Positions 1 through 7,442 of a stretch of DNA of 64,000 bases are shown in pieces. The stretch is from contig JACKFL010000005.1 of NCBI GenBank assembly GCA_020632495.1, positions 806,001 through 870,000 of the forward strand, given 5' to 3'. The stretch comes from Candidatus Omnitrophota bacterium. GTDB taxonomy: Bacteria; Omnitrophota; Gorgyraeia; Zapsychrales; Zapsychraceae. The notes under the pieces are model-generated. The model worked only from the letters and a program-made list of their open reading frames with translations. It ran no database searches and was not told where the DNA came from. The position numbers were made by a program, and so were the translations under genes. Each line of letters opens with the position of its first letter. The stretch's first letter is position 1.

Positions 1-2
1 GC

Positions 3-278
3 CGCCGGTTTGTCGTCGAAGGTCTCAATGAACTCGGGCTGACCTGCCACATGCCCCAAGGCGCGTTTTATGTCTTCCCGTCCATTCAAAAGACCGGAAT
101 GACGTCGATGGACTTTGCCCAGAATTTACTGCAGGAACAAAAAGTGGCGCTCGTGCCGGGCATCGCCTTCGGGACCAATGCCGAAGGCTTTGTGCGGATC
201 TCGTACGCGTCCAGCTATGAAAACCTGAAGGAAGCCCTGGAGCGTATCGCGAAATTCGTGAAGAGAGATGAAGCGTGA
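3..278 (+). CDS. Class I/II aminotransferase, C-terminal end (partial)
   Basis: The reading frame is open from base 3 and the start lies outside the window. The visible ~91 residues are the small-domain end of a fold-type I PLP aminotransferase. They include the run MPQGAFYVFP and the segment LVPGIAFG...GFVRISYA, whose Arg is the usual carboxylate-binding arginine of AspC/AlaT-like enzymes. The PLP lysine is not in view, so the substrate cannot be named. The stop codon overlaps the GTG of the next gene, which suggests co-transcription. Confidence 0.85.
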   Translation, partial: RRFVVEGLNELGLTCHMPQGAFYVFPSIQKTGMTSMDFAQNLLQEQKVALVPGIAFGTNAEGFVRISYASSYENLKEALERIAKFVKRDEA

Positions 279-670
279 ATCGAGTGAACCGGAAAATGTC
301 CAGTACCGACCGTTTTGAGATCGATTTCTTCGAGGGGGTCCTCGACAAGGACCCGTCTTTCTACGAAGTGATGATCGTACTGGGCGATCTGTACACCAAG
401 GTCGGCCGTTATGAGGACGGGCTGGCGATCGATGAAAAGCTTTATCAGCTCAATCCGGAAAATCCCGAGATCCTCTATAACCTGGCCTGCAGTTATTCAC
501 TGATGAACCAGGTGGACCTGTCCTACCGGACGATTAAGAAGGCCATCGCCCACGGCTACGCCGATTTGGACCATTTGGAGAACGACGGTGATCTGGAGAA
601 TCTGCGTAACGACCGGCGCTTTCAACGTTTTTTCGCGAATCTGGTGAAGCGGAGCCGGCCTCAATCATAA
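275..670 (+). CDS. Small TPR-repeat protein
   Basis: This 131-residue soluble protein has no signal peptide. Residues about 25-105 form helical pairs typical of tetratricopeptide repeats (for example YEDGLAIDEKLYQLNPENPEILYNLACSYSLMNQ), which usually act as a protein-binding scaffold. It starts at GTG 275, overlapping the TGA of the aminotransferase; ATG 296 is an alternative start. The partner is unknown. The M48 protease starts 3 bases after its stop, so it is likely in the same operon. Confidence 0.65.
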   Translation: MNRVNRKMSSTDRFEIDFFEGVLDKDPSFYEVMIVLGDLYTKVGRYEDGLAIDEKLYQLNPENPEILYNLACSYSLMNQVDLSYRTIKKAIAHGYADLDHLENDGDLENLRNDRRFQRFFANLVKRSRPQS

Positions 671-673
671 TCC

Positions 674-1792
674 ATGGCGACACACACCGACCCGCAAAAA
701 TATCACGGTATGAAGTATCGGATATATTTTGCGGGTCTTTTTTTGGATGCGGTCCTGCTGGCGGTCCTGCTCTTCGGCGGCCTCAGTTTGGCGCTGCGGG
801 ATTACGCGGCCGGGATGATAGGTCATCCCTGGGGGGCCGGGGCGCTGTACATTCTGCTGCTCGCCGCACTATTCTCTGTGGTGCACTTTCCGCTGCGCGT
901 CTTCCTCGGATATTATTGGGAGCATCTGTTCGGATTATCGAAGCAAAGCTTTCCGCAGTGGCTTACCGATGAACTGAAGAAAGGTGTCCTGAGCTTGGGA
1001 TTGTCGCTGGTCCTGGCGGCCGTGATGTATTCCCTGCTGGCCAGCGCCGCCCAGACGTGGTGGATCTATACCGGATTGTTCTGGTTCGCGCTGAGCTTCG
1101 TGCTGGCCAAACTGACCCCCACCGTGATCGTCCCGCTGTTTTACAAATACAAGGATATCGAAGACAGCGACCTGCGGGCGCGGATCAAAAAGCTGTTTGC
1201 CGACGCCCGGGTCAAACTGGGCGATGTCTACGCGATCGATTTCTCCCGCAAGACAGTCAAGGCCAACGCCTTTATCTGCGGGCTGGGCGGCTCCCGGCGG
1301 GTGGTCCTCAGCGACACCCTGATCGACAATTACAGCGGGCCGGAGATCGCTACCGTGGTCGCCCATGAGCTGGGGCACCACTGCCACCGCGACATTCTCA
1401 AGATGATGGCCATAAATTCGGTTTTGACCTTTTCGGGATTGTATATCATTGATAGAATCTTAACGCGTGCCGTTCCTTACTTCGGTCTCAACGGGATCGC
1501 GGATATCGCCGGATTACCGCTGTTGTTGCTGGTCTTTTCGGTGTATTCCCTGTTCCTCACGCCGCTGCTGAACGCGGTGAGTTGCCGCATGGAAACGGCG
1601 GCCGACCGCTACAGCTTGGAGCGGACCGGGGACCCGCAGGCCTTCATCTCTGTGATGGAGAAGCTGGGGCGACAAAATCTGGCCGAATTCAGGCCCAACA
1701 AATGGATTGAATGGTTTTTTTACGATCATCCCCCGCTCGCCAAGCGGATCGCCTTTGCGCGCGAGTACCGGCCGGAAGGGATGAAGAAATAA
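674..1792 (+). CDS. M48-family (Ste24-like) membrane zinc metalloprotease
   Basis: A 372-residue polytopic protein with several membrane spans in residues 15-160 and again near 250-300. The zinc motif HELGHH is visible near residue 230, with a downstream glutamate in ETAADRYSLE as the likely third ligand. This arrangement is that of Ste24/CAAX-type M48 peptidases, membrane-embedded proteases for quality control or prenyl-type processing. The length fits a shorter Ste24 relative. The natural substrate is unknown. It sits 1 base before the PilZ-protein gene. Confidence 0.85.
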   Translation: MATHTDPQKYHGMKYRIYFAGLFLDAVLLAVLLFGGLSLALRDYAAGMIGHPWGAGALYILLLAALFSVVHFPLRVFLGYYWEHLFGLSKQSFPQWLTDELKKGVLSLGLSLVLAAVMYSLLASAAQTWWIYTGLFWFALSFVLAKLTPTVIVPLFYKYKDIEDSDLRARIKKLFADARVKLGDVYAIDFSRKTVKANAFICGLGGSRRVVLSDTLIDNYSGPEIATVVAHELGHHCHRDILKMMAINSVLTFSGLYIIDRILTRAVPYFGLNGIADIAGLPLLLLVFSVYSLFLTPLLNAVSCRMETAADRYSLERTGDPQAFISVMEKLGRQNLAEFRPNKWIEWFFYDHPPLAKRIAFAREYRPEGMKK

Positions 1793-1793
1793 C

Positions 1794-2264
1794 ATGACGG
1801 ATATCACACAAGAAAAACGCAAACTCCTGCGCCTTGCCCACAAGGTGCCGGTCGAATTCCGGGTGCTGGACAATCAACAGGTCCTGATCCCCGGGGTCGA
1901 TCAACAGCGCGGTTATACGCGCAACGTGAGTACCGGCGGCGCGTGCATCGAGACCGAGGCGCTGAATGAAAGCACCATCCGTTATTTGAATCAGCAAAAC
2001 ATCCTGCTGCACGTTTATTTCCATTTGCCCCTGACGCATCACCCGGTCCCGGCGGTCGCGCAGATCGCCTGGTACGAACGGATCGAGGGGGCGGCCGGTG
2101 TCAGTTACGTGCTGGGTCTGCAGTTCCGTTCGATCAAATCCGGCGACGCCGTGGCTCTGCTGCGGCAGTCGGTGCGCTTCAAAGTCCTGGCCCTGGCCGT
2201 GCTGATCCTGACCGGCATATTCGTGGCCAGCCTGATATATCATTTTCAAATCGCCAAGTCCTGA
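1794..2264 (+). CDS. PilZ-domain protein with C-terminal membrane anchor
   Basis: 156 residues. It opens with EKRKLLRLAHKVPVEFRV, where the R-rich stretch before the beta-barrel matches the c-di-GMP-binding RxxxR region of PilZ domains. It continues with a TGGACIETE segment (the D/NxSxxG region, here STGG). Residues ~130-150 form one hydrophobic helix, so it is probably anchored in the inner membrane by its C-terminus. The first part of the motif is imperfect, so nucleotide binding is not certain. A c-di-GMP riboswitch at 41.3 kb shows that the cell uses this messenger. Confidence 0.6.
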   Translation: MTDITQEKRKLLRLAHKVPVEFRVLDNQQVLIPGVDQQRGYTRNVSTGGACIETEALNESTIRYLNQQNILLHVYFHLPLTHHPVPAVAQIAWYERIEGAAGVSYVLGLQFRSIKSGDAVALLRQSVRFKVLALAVLILTGIFVASLIYHFQIAKS

Positions 2265-2276
2265 GTCCCGCCGTGT

Positions 2277-4028
2277 ATGCATCGTAAACCGGTCGTCATC
2301 CTGTTGCTGTTGTGCGCCATTACCTTCGGGAACGCTCTGCGCAACGGGTTTGTCGGCGACGATAATTTCCTCATTCTGCAGAACGAGTTTTACAGTTCTT
2401 TTTCGAATATCAAAGATCTGTTCACATCAAGGTACCTGACCGATCCGGCGGCCGCCATCAGTCCGGCGGACAAGGCGCGCTATTTTTCCGGGTCGGTGGC
2501 CTACCGTCCGGTGCTGTCGCTGACGTATTTTTGGGACTACGCGCTGTGGAAAGAGCAGCCCTTCGGCTACCATTTCACCAGCCTGCTGTGGCACGCGGCC
2601 AATACGCTGCTGGTGTACTGGCTGATCTTCCTCGTCGCCGGACAAGTGGGGATCGCCTTTTGGGCCGCGGCGATCTTTGCGGTACATCCTTTCAAAAGCG
2701 AGGCGGTGTGCGCGATCGGTTACCGGGCCGATCTGGTGGCCGCGCTGTTCGTGCTGCTGGGGATGATCGCCCATGTTCAGTTTCGCCGCCGGAAGGCGGT
2801 GCCGTGGTCGGCGGCCGCGCACGCGGCTTTTTTTCTGGCGGTCTTTGCCAAAGAGGCGGCGATCGTCTTTCCGGCCATGGTGTTCTGTTACGACCGGTTT
2901 TGTACCCGCCCGGAAGAGAAGGGCGACGGTTGGCGGCGTGTCCTCGTTCCGTATATCGGATATGTCCTGATCGGCGCTTTTTACATTTATATTTATCTGT
3001 TCGTGTTTCGTAACGAGCAGGCCGCATCGGTGACCTGGCTGGGCGGATCGCCCGGGATGCACCTGATCAAGAGCGTGCAGATCCTGGCCGGTTACGTGAC
3101 CGGGCTGTTTCTACCGTTCGTCGTCAAGGTCCTGCCGCCGGTGTATCAGCCGCCGGTGCCGGATGCCCTGGTGGTGACCGCGGCCCTGACGGCGGCGATC
3201 GTCGCGCTGACGGCGTGGACGAGCGTGCTGTTCGCCCGGCGCGGGCCGGCCAACGCGTTTTTTATCAGCTGGTTCTGGCTGGCGGTGATCCCGGTCTCGA
3301 ACCTGATCCCGCTGGTCAATCCGATGGCCCACCGCTTCATGTACCTGCCGTCGGTGGGGATGGCGTTTATGCTCGCCGTATTTCTGCATGCGGCCGGGGA
3401 GTGGATGAACGCCCGGTTGCGCTCGCGGAATTTTGTGACGATCTTTGCCGGCGCCTATTTGCTGGCGGCGATGATCATCGCGATCCGCATCAACGCGGCC
3501 TGGCGGCATGATTACATTATGGCCTACCGGTTGTATCAGAATCATCCGCGCGACCCGGTGAGCCATCTGTTTATGGGCCTGACCTATGTGCGCATCGGAG
3601 AACCGGAAAAAGCGGAACGCGTGATCCTCGACGGGATCCGGCTGGGACTGGACGATCCGCGCGTCTACTATATCCTGGCGCTCAGCCGTAAAAATGATTA
3701 TGACCTGGCCGCCGGTTATCTGAACAAAGGCGTGAGCGTTTATCCGGATTACCCGATGCTCTATCTGGGGCTGGGACGCACTTACTTGATGAAGGGCGAT
3801 CTTGGGCGCGCCCGGCAGGCGCTGCGCCAATGCCTGGCGCTGCAACCGTCCTACCGCGCGTATAATTATCTCTTTCAGGTGTTGCTGCTTGAGAAGGATG
3901 AGCCCGGCATCGTCGCGCTGCAACGGGAGATCAGCGCGGTGATGCGCGACCCGCAGTACGACACCTTCCTCGCGAAGACCCTGCAGATCAAAGACACCTT
4001 GACGTTGCCGGAAGACAATGGATTTTAA
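2277..4028 (+). CDS. TMTC-like GT-C membrane protein with TPR tail
   Basis: 583 residues: about ten membrane segments (residues 5-400) followed by a TPR region (about 410-560). The first extracytoplasmic loop has GDDNFLI, the acidic pair typical of GT-C glycosyltransferases, and the whole layout resembles TMTC/DUF1736 O-mannosyltransferase-like proteins. It probably transfers a sugar from a lipid-linked donor onto exported proteins. Donor and acceptor cannot be told from the sequence. It lies 12 bases before the interrupted yjbQ. Confidence 0.7.
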   Translation: MHRKPVVILLLLCAITFGNALRNGFVGDDNFLILQNEFYSSFSNIKDLFTSRYLTDPAAAISPADKARYFSGSVAYRPVLSLTYFWDYALWKEQPFGYHFTSLLWHAANTLLVYWLIFLVAGQVGIAFWAAAIFAVHPFKSEAVCAIGYRADLVAALFVLLGMIAHVQFRRRKAVPWSAAAHAAFFLAVFAKEAAIVFPAMVFCYDRFCTRPEEKGDGWRRVLVPYIGYVLIGAFYIYIYLFVFRNEQAASVTWLGGSPGMHLIKSVQILAGYVTGLFLPFVVKVLPPVYQPPVPDALVVTAALTAAIVALTAWTSVLFARRGPANAFFISWFWLAVIPVSNLIPLVNPMAHRFMYLPSVGMAFMLAVFLHAAGEWMNARLRSRNFVTIFAGAYLLAAMIIAIRINAAWRHDYIMAYRLYQNHPRDPVSHLFMGLTYVRIGEPEKAERVILDGIRLGLDDPRVYYILALSRKNDYDLAAGYLNKGVSVYPDYPMLYLGLGRTYLMKGDLGRARQALRQCLALQPSYRAYNYLFQVLLLEKDEPGIVALQREISAVMRDPQYDTFLAKTLQIKDTLTLPEDNGF

Positions 4029-4039
4029 AGGAGGACAGC

Positions 4040-4186
4040 ATGAAGCATTTCCGTGAGGAGTTGTGGTTTCACACCGAGACCCGCCGCGACTATATCAACA
4101 TCACGCCCGAGGTCGTACGCTGCCTGGAAAAGAGCGGCATTAAAGAAGGGCTGTGCCTGGTCAACGCGATGCACATCTCAGTGTAA
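4040..4186 (+). pseudogene. yjbQ: yjbQ (UPF0047) 5' fragment, split by the mobile element
   Basis: ATG 4040 follows an excellent ribosome site (AAAGGAGG). The frame encodes the first 46 residues of a YjbQ/UPF0047 protein (secondary thiamine-phosphate synthase family), up to NAMHI, then Ser, Val and a TAA at 4184-4186 made of element DNA. The rest of the gene is at 27075-27354. Joining 4040-4179 to 27075-27354 gives exactly 420 bp, the same length as the intact copy inside the element. The 48-aa product should be non-functional. Confidence 0.92.
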
Positions 4187-4191
4187 GTCAG
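4166..4191 (+). other. attL of the serine-recombinase element
   Basis: Host sequence GCGATGCACATC runs up to the core dinucleotide TC at 4178-4179; element sequence AGTGTAAGTC follows. Comparison with attR (core TC at 27073-27074) and with the inferred intact gene (CACATC-TC-GGCCAGC) places the crossover at this TC. The reconstructed attP, ACGTACACA-TC-AGTGTAAGT, has an imperfect inverted repeat (TACAC / GTGTA) centred on the core, as expected for a serine recombinase. Confidence 0.85.
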
Positions 4192-4560
4192 CAAATCCTC
4201 AAAAATAATCCCCGCCTGTTTTCTCTCTTTGATAATACACTTCACACCGATGGTAATCAAAAACAAAAAGTATCCGATAAGGCTTTTAAGCTTTGTATCA
4301 GAATACCGTTAAAGTTTCAGCTGTCCCGGCTTTATCAGGCACGTTATCACTGTCCTGAACAGCCGCAAACATTAGGACAACATATCCGAAGGGCAAGGGT
4401 GAAGGCAAACCTGTTAGCCAAAGACTTGGCCCGGATGCTGAATTGCCATCGAACCAGCGTGTTGAATTGGGAAAATGACCGGACAGCTCCAACGGAAGAA
4501 AATCTTCTACAGCTTAAGGAGATATTTCCTGACCTAAGGGGGCAGGTTATTCCCCGATAA
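4180..4560 (+). CDS. XRE-type HTH domain; stranded 3' end of the recombinase reading frame
   Basis: Residues encoded at ~4370-4530 (TLGQHIRRARVK...KDLARMLNCHRTSVLNWENDR) form a clear Cro/C1-type helix-turn-helix. The frame has no start codon between the junction and the HTH. The only start to its left, GTG 4153, lies in host yjbQ DNA in another frame. In the circular form 27074 is joined to 4180 and this frame is continuous with the recombinase, giving a predicted 693-residue fusion. In the integrated state the HTH lies behind the yjbQ promoter and may be made from GTG 4153 or not at all. It converges on the element yjbQ with a 14-bp overlap. Confidence 0.7.
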   Translation, partial: SVSQQILKNNPRLFSLFDNTLHTDGNQKQKVSDKAFKLCIRIPLKFQLSRLYQARYHCPEQPQTLGQHIRRARVKANLLAKDLARMLNCHRTSVLNWENDRTAPTEENLLQLKEIFPDLRGQVIPR

Positions 4561-4966
4561 TCTTTATCAATACCCTTTTCTTGCGCCTGCCGTCAAATTC
4601 ACCATAGAAAATCTGCTCCCACGGCCCAAAATCGAGCTTGCCGTCCGTTATGGCGACAACCACTTCCCGGCCCATCACCTGACGTTTCAGGTGGGCGTCG
4701 GCGTTGTCTTCGCCTGTGTCGTTGTGCCTGTATTGCGAGGTGGGGGCATGGGGGGCGAGTTTTTCCAGCCATTTATCGTAGTCGTGGAGCAATCCCTGTT
4801 CGTCGTCATTGATGTAGACCGAGGCGCTGATATGCATAGCATTGACCAGACAAAGGCCCTCTTGGATGTCACTCTCATCAATGGCCTTCTGGACTTGGGG
4901 AGTGATATTGATATAGGCTCTGCGTGTATCAGTGTTAAACCAAAGCTCTTCTTTGTATGATTTCAT
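4547..4966 (-). CDS. yjbQ: YjbQ/UPF0047 protein, element-borne replacement copy
   Basis: A complete 139-residue protein, the same length as the reconstructed host protein and highly similar (GLCLVNAMHISASVYINDD and GPWEQIFYGEFDGRRKKRV are identical or nearly so). The family has thiamine-phosphate synthase activity in vitro. The start has a strong AGGAGG-type site on the reverse strand. At the crossover point it uses ATC-AGC-GCC where the host gene has ATC-TCG-GCC, so the protein is unchanged but the TC core is lost. It most likely supplies YjbQ function after the element has broken the host gene. Confidence 0.93.
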   Translation of the reverse strand: MKSYKEELWFNTDTRRAYINITPQVQKAIDESDIQEGLCLVNAMHISASVYINDDEQGLLHDYDKWLEKLAPHAPTSQYRHNDTGEDNADAHLKRQVMGREVVVAITDGKLDFGPWEQIFYGEFDGRRKKRVLIKIIGE

Positions 4967-5008
4967 GAGAAACCTCCGTTTTCTTGAGAAATAATGGCAG
5001 TAGTTACT

Positions 5009-5036
5009 ATTATACGCAAGTCTTCCAGAAAGTGAA
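5009..5036 (-). promoter_or_regulatory. Sigma70-type promoter of the element yjbQ
   Basis: On the reverse strand: TTCACT, 16-base spacer, TATAAT, about 45 bases before the start codon. It gives the replacement copy its own transcription, independent of the broken host operon. The adjoining 5037-5193 is AT-rich with an open frame lacking a start codon (ending at a TAA near 5171); I could not assign it and treat it as intergenic. Confidence 0.55.
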
Positions 5037-5193
5037 GTTAGATGTGCGCCTACAAGGTATGACTATACGTTCAATTTCTTTGCGTATAGAACAAGTGCGT
5101 GCTTGGATGAATTATACAAGGCTCTGAATATTGAATCATTTATTTATTCACTGCTGGATAAAAAAGCATAATCTAAACCAGAATTAATAACAG

Positions 5194-5239
5194 TTGATTT
5201 CTAAAAAATATAGAGTTATAATCACACCTAGACATGTGA
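5194..5239 (+). promoter_or_regulatory. Promoter and putative Rrf2 operator before the regulator gene
   Basis: TTGATT at 5194-5199, a 17-base spacer and TATAAT at 5217-5222 form a good sigma70 promoter. It is followed at once by the imperfect palindrome CACACCTAGACATGTG (5224-5239). The motif AATCACAC right after the -10 box recurs before the oxidoreductase operon at about 5687, which suggests autoregulation by the Rrf2 protein. Confidence 0.6.
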
Positions 5240-5249
5240 AATTAACCTT

Positions 5250-5642
5250 ATGCTTAGTAAAACTAGTACATTAGTCATAAATGCGATGGTTGAATTGGCG
5301 AAGCTCCCGAAAAATGAGAGGAAAGGGGCGGGGAGTCTTGCTAAGAAGATCAAAGCCCCCCGGAATTATCTCAGCAAATTGTTGCAGAGTCTTGCCACCC
5401 GAGGTTTTTTAAGCTCTAAAAGAGGATTAAACGGCGGTTTCCAATTGAATAAGAATCCCAATAATATAAAGTTGTATGAAATTGTTGAACCGATTGATAA
5501 TGTTACTCTCTGGTCGGGGTGCGCCTTGGGATTAAAAAAATGTTCAGACACAAATCCATGCGCTGTCCATGATCGATGGAAAGTTATCAAAGAAGCATAT
5601 ATAGATTTCTTGCAAAATACAACAATTGCCGACTTGATATAA
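5250..5642 (+). CDS. Rrf2/NsrR-like iron-sulfur transcription regulator
   Basis: 130 residues. The N-terminal winged helix (AGSLAKKIKAPRNYLSKLLQSLATRGFLSSKRGLNGGF) is typical of the Rrf2 family. Three cysteines (SGCALGLKKCSDTNPC, about residues 90-103) are placed like the cluster ligands of NsrR and IscR, which sense NO or iron-sulfur status. It sits just before the oxidoreductase operon, and NnrS and hemerythrin lie in the same element. I infer an NO- or redox-responsive regulator of the cargo. Confidence 0.85.
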   Translation: MLSKTSTLVINAMVELAKLPKNERKGAGSLAKKIKAPRNYLSKLLQSLATRGFLSSKRGLNGGFQLNKNPNNIKLYEIVEPIDNVTLWSGCALGLKKCSDTNPCAVHDRWKVIKEAYIDFLQNTTIADLI

Positions 5643-5682
5643 ATAATACTTTTGCCCGATACACAGGGTAAATTATTTTAGG

Positions 5683-5716
5683 TTAAAATCACACATGTAT
5701 ATGCGATTTTTATAAC
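5683..5716 (+). promoter_or_regulatory. Operator-like region before the oxidoreductase operon
   Basis: TTAAAATCACACATGTATATG (5683 on) shares the core AATCACAC...ACATGT with the region after the Rrf2 promoter. Possible -10 boxes are TAAAAT at 5684-5689 or TATAAC at 5711-5716; no convincing -35 box is spaced for either, which would fit an activated promoter. The two copies of the shared motif are the main evidence. Confidence 0.45.
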
Positions 5717-5732
5717 TAAAAAGGACAAAAGA

Positions 5733-7412
5733 ATGAGAAAATTAATTTGCAGTCTGAACGGTCTTATCAAGCCGCTTATCTTTGTCGTTCTACCTGGTTT
5801 GCTGGTTGTGTCTTGTTTTTATTGTAAGAATGCTGAATCGCAGGATATTAGAGAAAGCAAGCCAGATCCATCTGAAGTGATTTTTAGAAGAGGTGAAATT
5901 CTATATCAAAAACAATGTGCCGTTTGCCATGGGGTACAAGGCAAGGGTGATGGGATGGCATCCTATCTTTTGTATCCTAAACCACGGGATTTTGTTAACG
6001 ATAAATTTCGGTTGATTTCTACGACAAACCAGGAGGCCACGGACTACGATATTTACAAAGTAATCGAACGGGGTATGTCGGGTTCATCTATGCCTCCTTG
6101 GAAGCATTTGAGTGAGGAAGACCGTTGGGCGCTGGTTTATTTTGTCCGATATTTATCACAGAAAGAGAATATAGATGTATCTAAGAAGTCCACTGGTAAC
6201 GACCTTGTGGATAATCGACATTGGGAAGAAATTTACGAAGTGTTAAGTAGGCATATTCCTTCGGACAACATAATTAAGATTCCTAATGAGCCTAAGGTAA
6301 CTGAAGAGGCTTTAGCTAGAGGTCGGGAACTATTTAAAGCATCCTGCGCTGGTTGTCATGGCGTTCAGGGTCGTGGAGACGGCCAGCAGAATATGTTTGA
6401 TAACAAAGGTCTACCGACAAAGCCACGAGATTTAACCGCAGGTATTTTTAAAGGTGATTCCAGTTCCGAGGAATTATATTTGCGTATGATTGCAGGATTA
6501 CCAGGCTCCCCTATGCCAAGCTACAATGAGGTCTTTACAGAGGAACAAATATGGGACTTAATTCATTTTGTCCAATCACTTGTTCCGGAGGGCAAAGAAG
6601 AGAGAGCCCAATTGAAACATTCCCAGATTACAGTGCAGAATGTCACAGACGAAATTGATCTAAATCCGTTTTCTCCGTCATGGTCAAAAGTAAATCCAGT
6701 CTATGTTTCCCTCTCTCCGCTTTGGTGGCGGGATGACCGTATCGAAGGTGTGGAAATCAGCGCTATTTACAATCAAGACAAAATTGCGATTAAAATGACG
6801 TGGCCTGATCCGAGGAAAGATGACAATCTGGTTGAGGTCCAATCATTCTCAGATGGAGCGGCCTTACAATTCTCAATGGAAAATGACCCTCCGTTCTTTG
6901 GTATGGGAGGAAACGGGCAGCCTGTACACATTTGGCACTGGAAAGCAGGTTGGGAACAAAAAGGCAATGAGCGTCAAGATATAGAAACGCAATATCCTCA
7001 TACGGCTACGGATTTTTACGAATCGCAGAAAAATTATGAACACGGCACGGCCTTTGAAGCAGCTGAATCTAAGACCAAGTTTCATGATCCAAAATATACA
7101 ACAGGGTGGGGGGCAGGAAACCCCGTCTCCGATCCCACCAAAACAGAAATCGCCGAAGAAGGAATATCAGCAGGAATGGGGTCATATACTGCCCAAAGAC
7201 CCCAGATGGAGAAGGTAGATGCGCGCGGTGTCTGGGTAAACGGAAAATGGCATGTTGTGTTTGTTCGCTCCTTGAAAAGTTCTGATCGAGGAGCATTGCA
7301 ATTTAACGCGGGAGACACGACAAGTATTGCCTTTGCTGTTTGGGATGGAGCCATGAAAGATCGTAACGGTCAGAAAATGGTTTCTATTTGGAACAAGCTG
7401 ATTCTTAAATAA
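5733..7412 (+). CDS. Lipoprotein dihaem cytochrome c with EB_dh haem-b domain (gamma-type subunit)
   Basis: 559 residues. An N-terminal hydrophobic stretch ends in the lipobox VVSC, so Cys28 is probably lipidated. There are two cytochrome c domains: haem motif CAVCHG (Cys62, Cys65, His66) and CAGCHG (Cys205, Cys208, His209). Residues ~320-559 resemble the EB_dh domain of ethylbenzene dehydrogenase and dimethylsulfide dehydrogenase gamma subunits, with FGMGGNG holding the likely Met haem ligand. NxrC-type subunits have similar parts. It probably passes electrons between the Fe-S chain and periplasmic carriers. Fusing two c-haems to the b-haem domain in one lipoprotein is unusual. Confidence 0.82.
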   Translation: MRKLICSLNGLIKPLIFVVLPGLLVVSCFYCKNAESQDIRESKPDPSEVIFRRGEILYQKQCAVCHGVQGKGDGMASYLLYPKPRDFVNDKFRLISTTNQEATDYDIYKVIERGMSGSSMPPWKHLSEEDRWALVYFVRYLSQKENIDVSKKSTGNDLVDNRHWEEIYEVLSRHIPSDNIIKIPNEPKVTEEALARGRELFKASCAGCHGVQGRGDGQQNMFDNKGLPTKPRDLTAGIFKGDSSSEELYLRMIAGLPGSPMPSYNEVFTEEQIWDLIHFVQSLVPEGKEERAQLKHSQITVQNVTDEIDLNPFSPSWSKVNPVYVSLSPLWWRDDRIEGVEISAIYNQDKIAIKMTWPDPRKDDNLVEVQSFSDGAALQFSMENDPPFFGMGGNGQPVHIWHWKAGWEQKGNERQDIETQYPHTATDFYESQKNYEHGTAFEAAESKTKFHDPKYTTGWGAGNPVSDPTKTEIAEEGISAGMGSYTAQRPQMEKVDARGVWVNGKWHVVFVRSLKSSDRGALQFNAGDTTSIAFAVWDGAMKDRNGQKMVSIWNKLILK

Positions 7413-7442
7413 CAAAATTAACCTCATGCGGAGGATATAATC

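Noticed and set aside
4178..4179. tRNA-type attachment site
   Set aside because: No tRNA gene or long direct repeat occurs at either border; the shared core is only two bases within a protein-coding gene.
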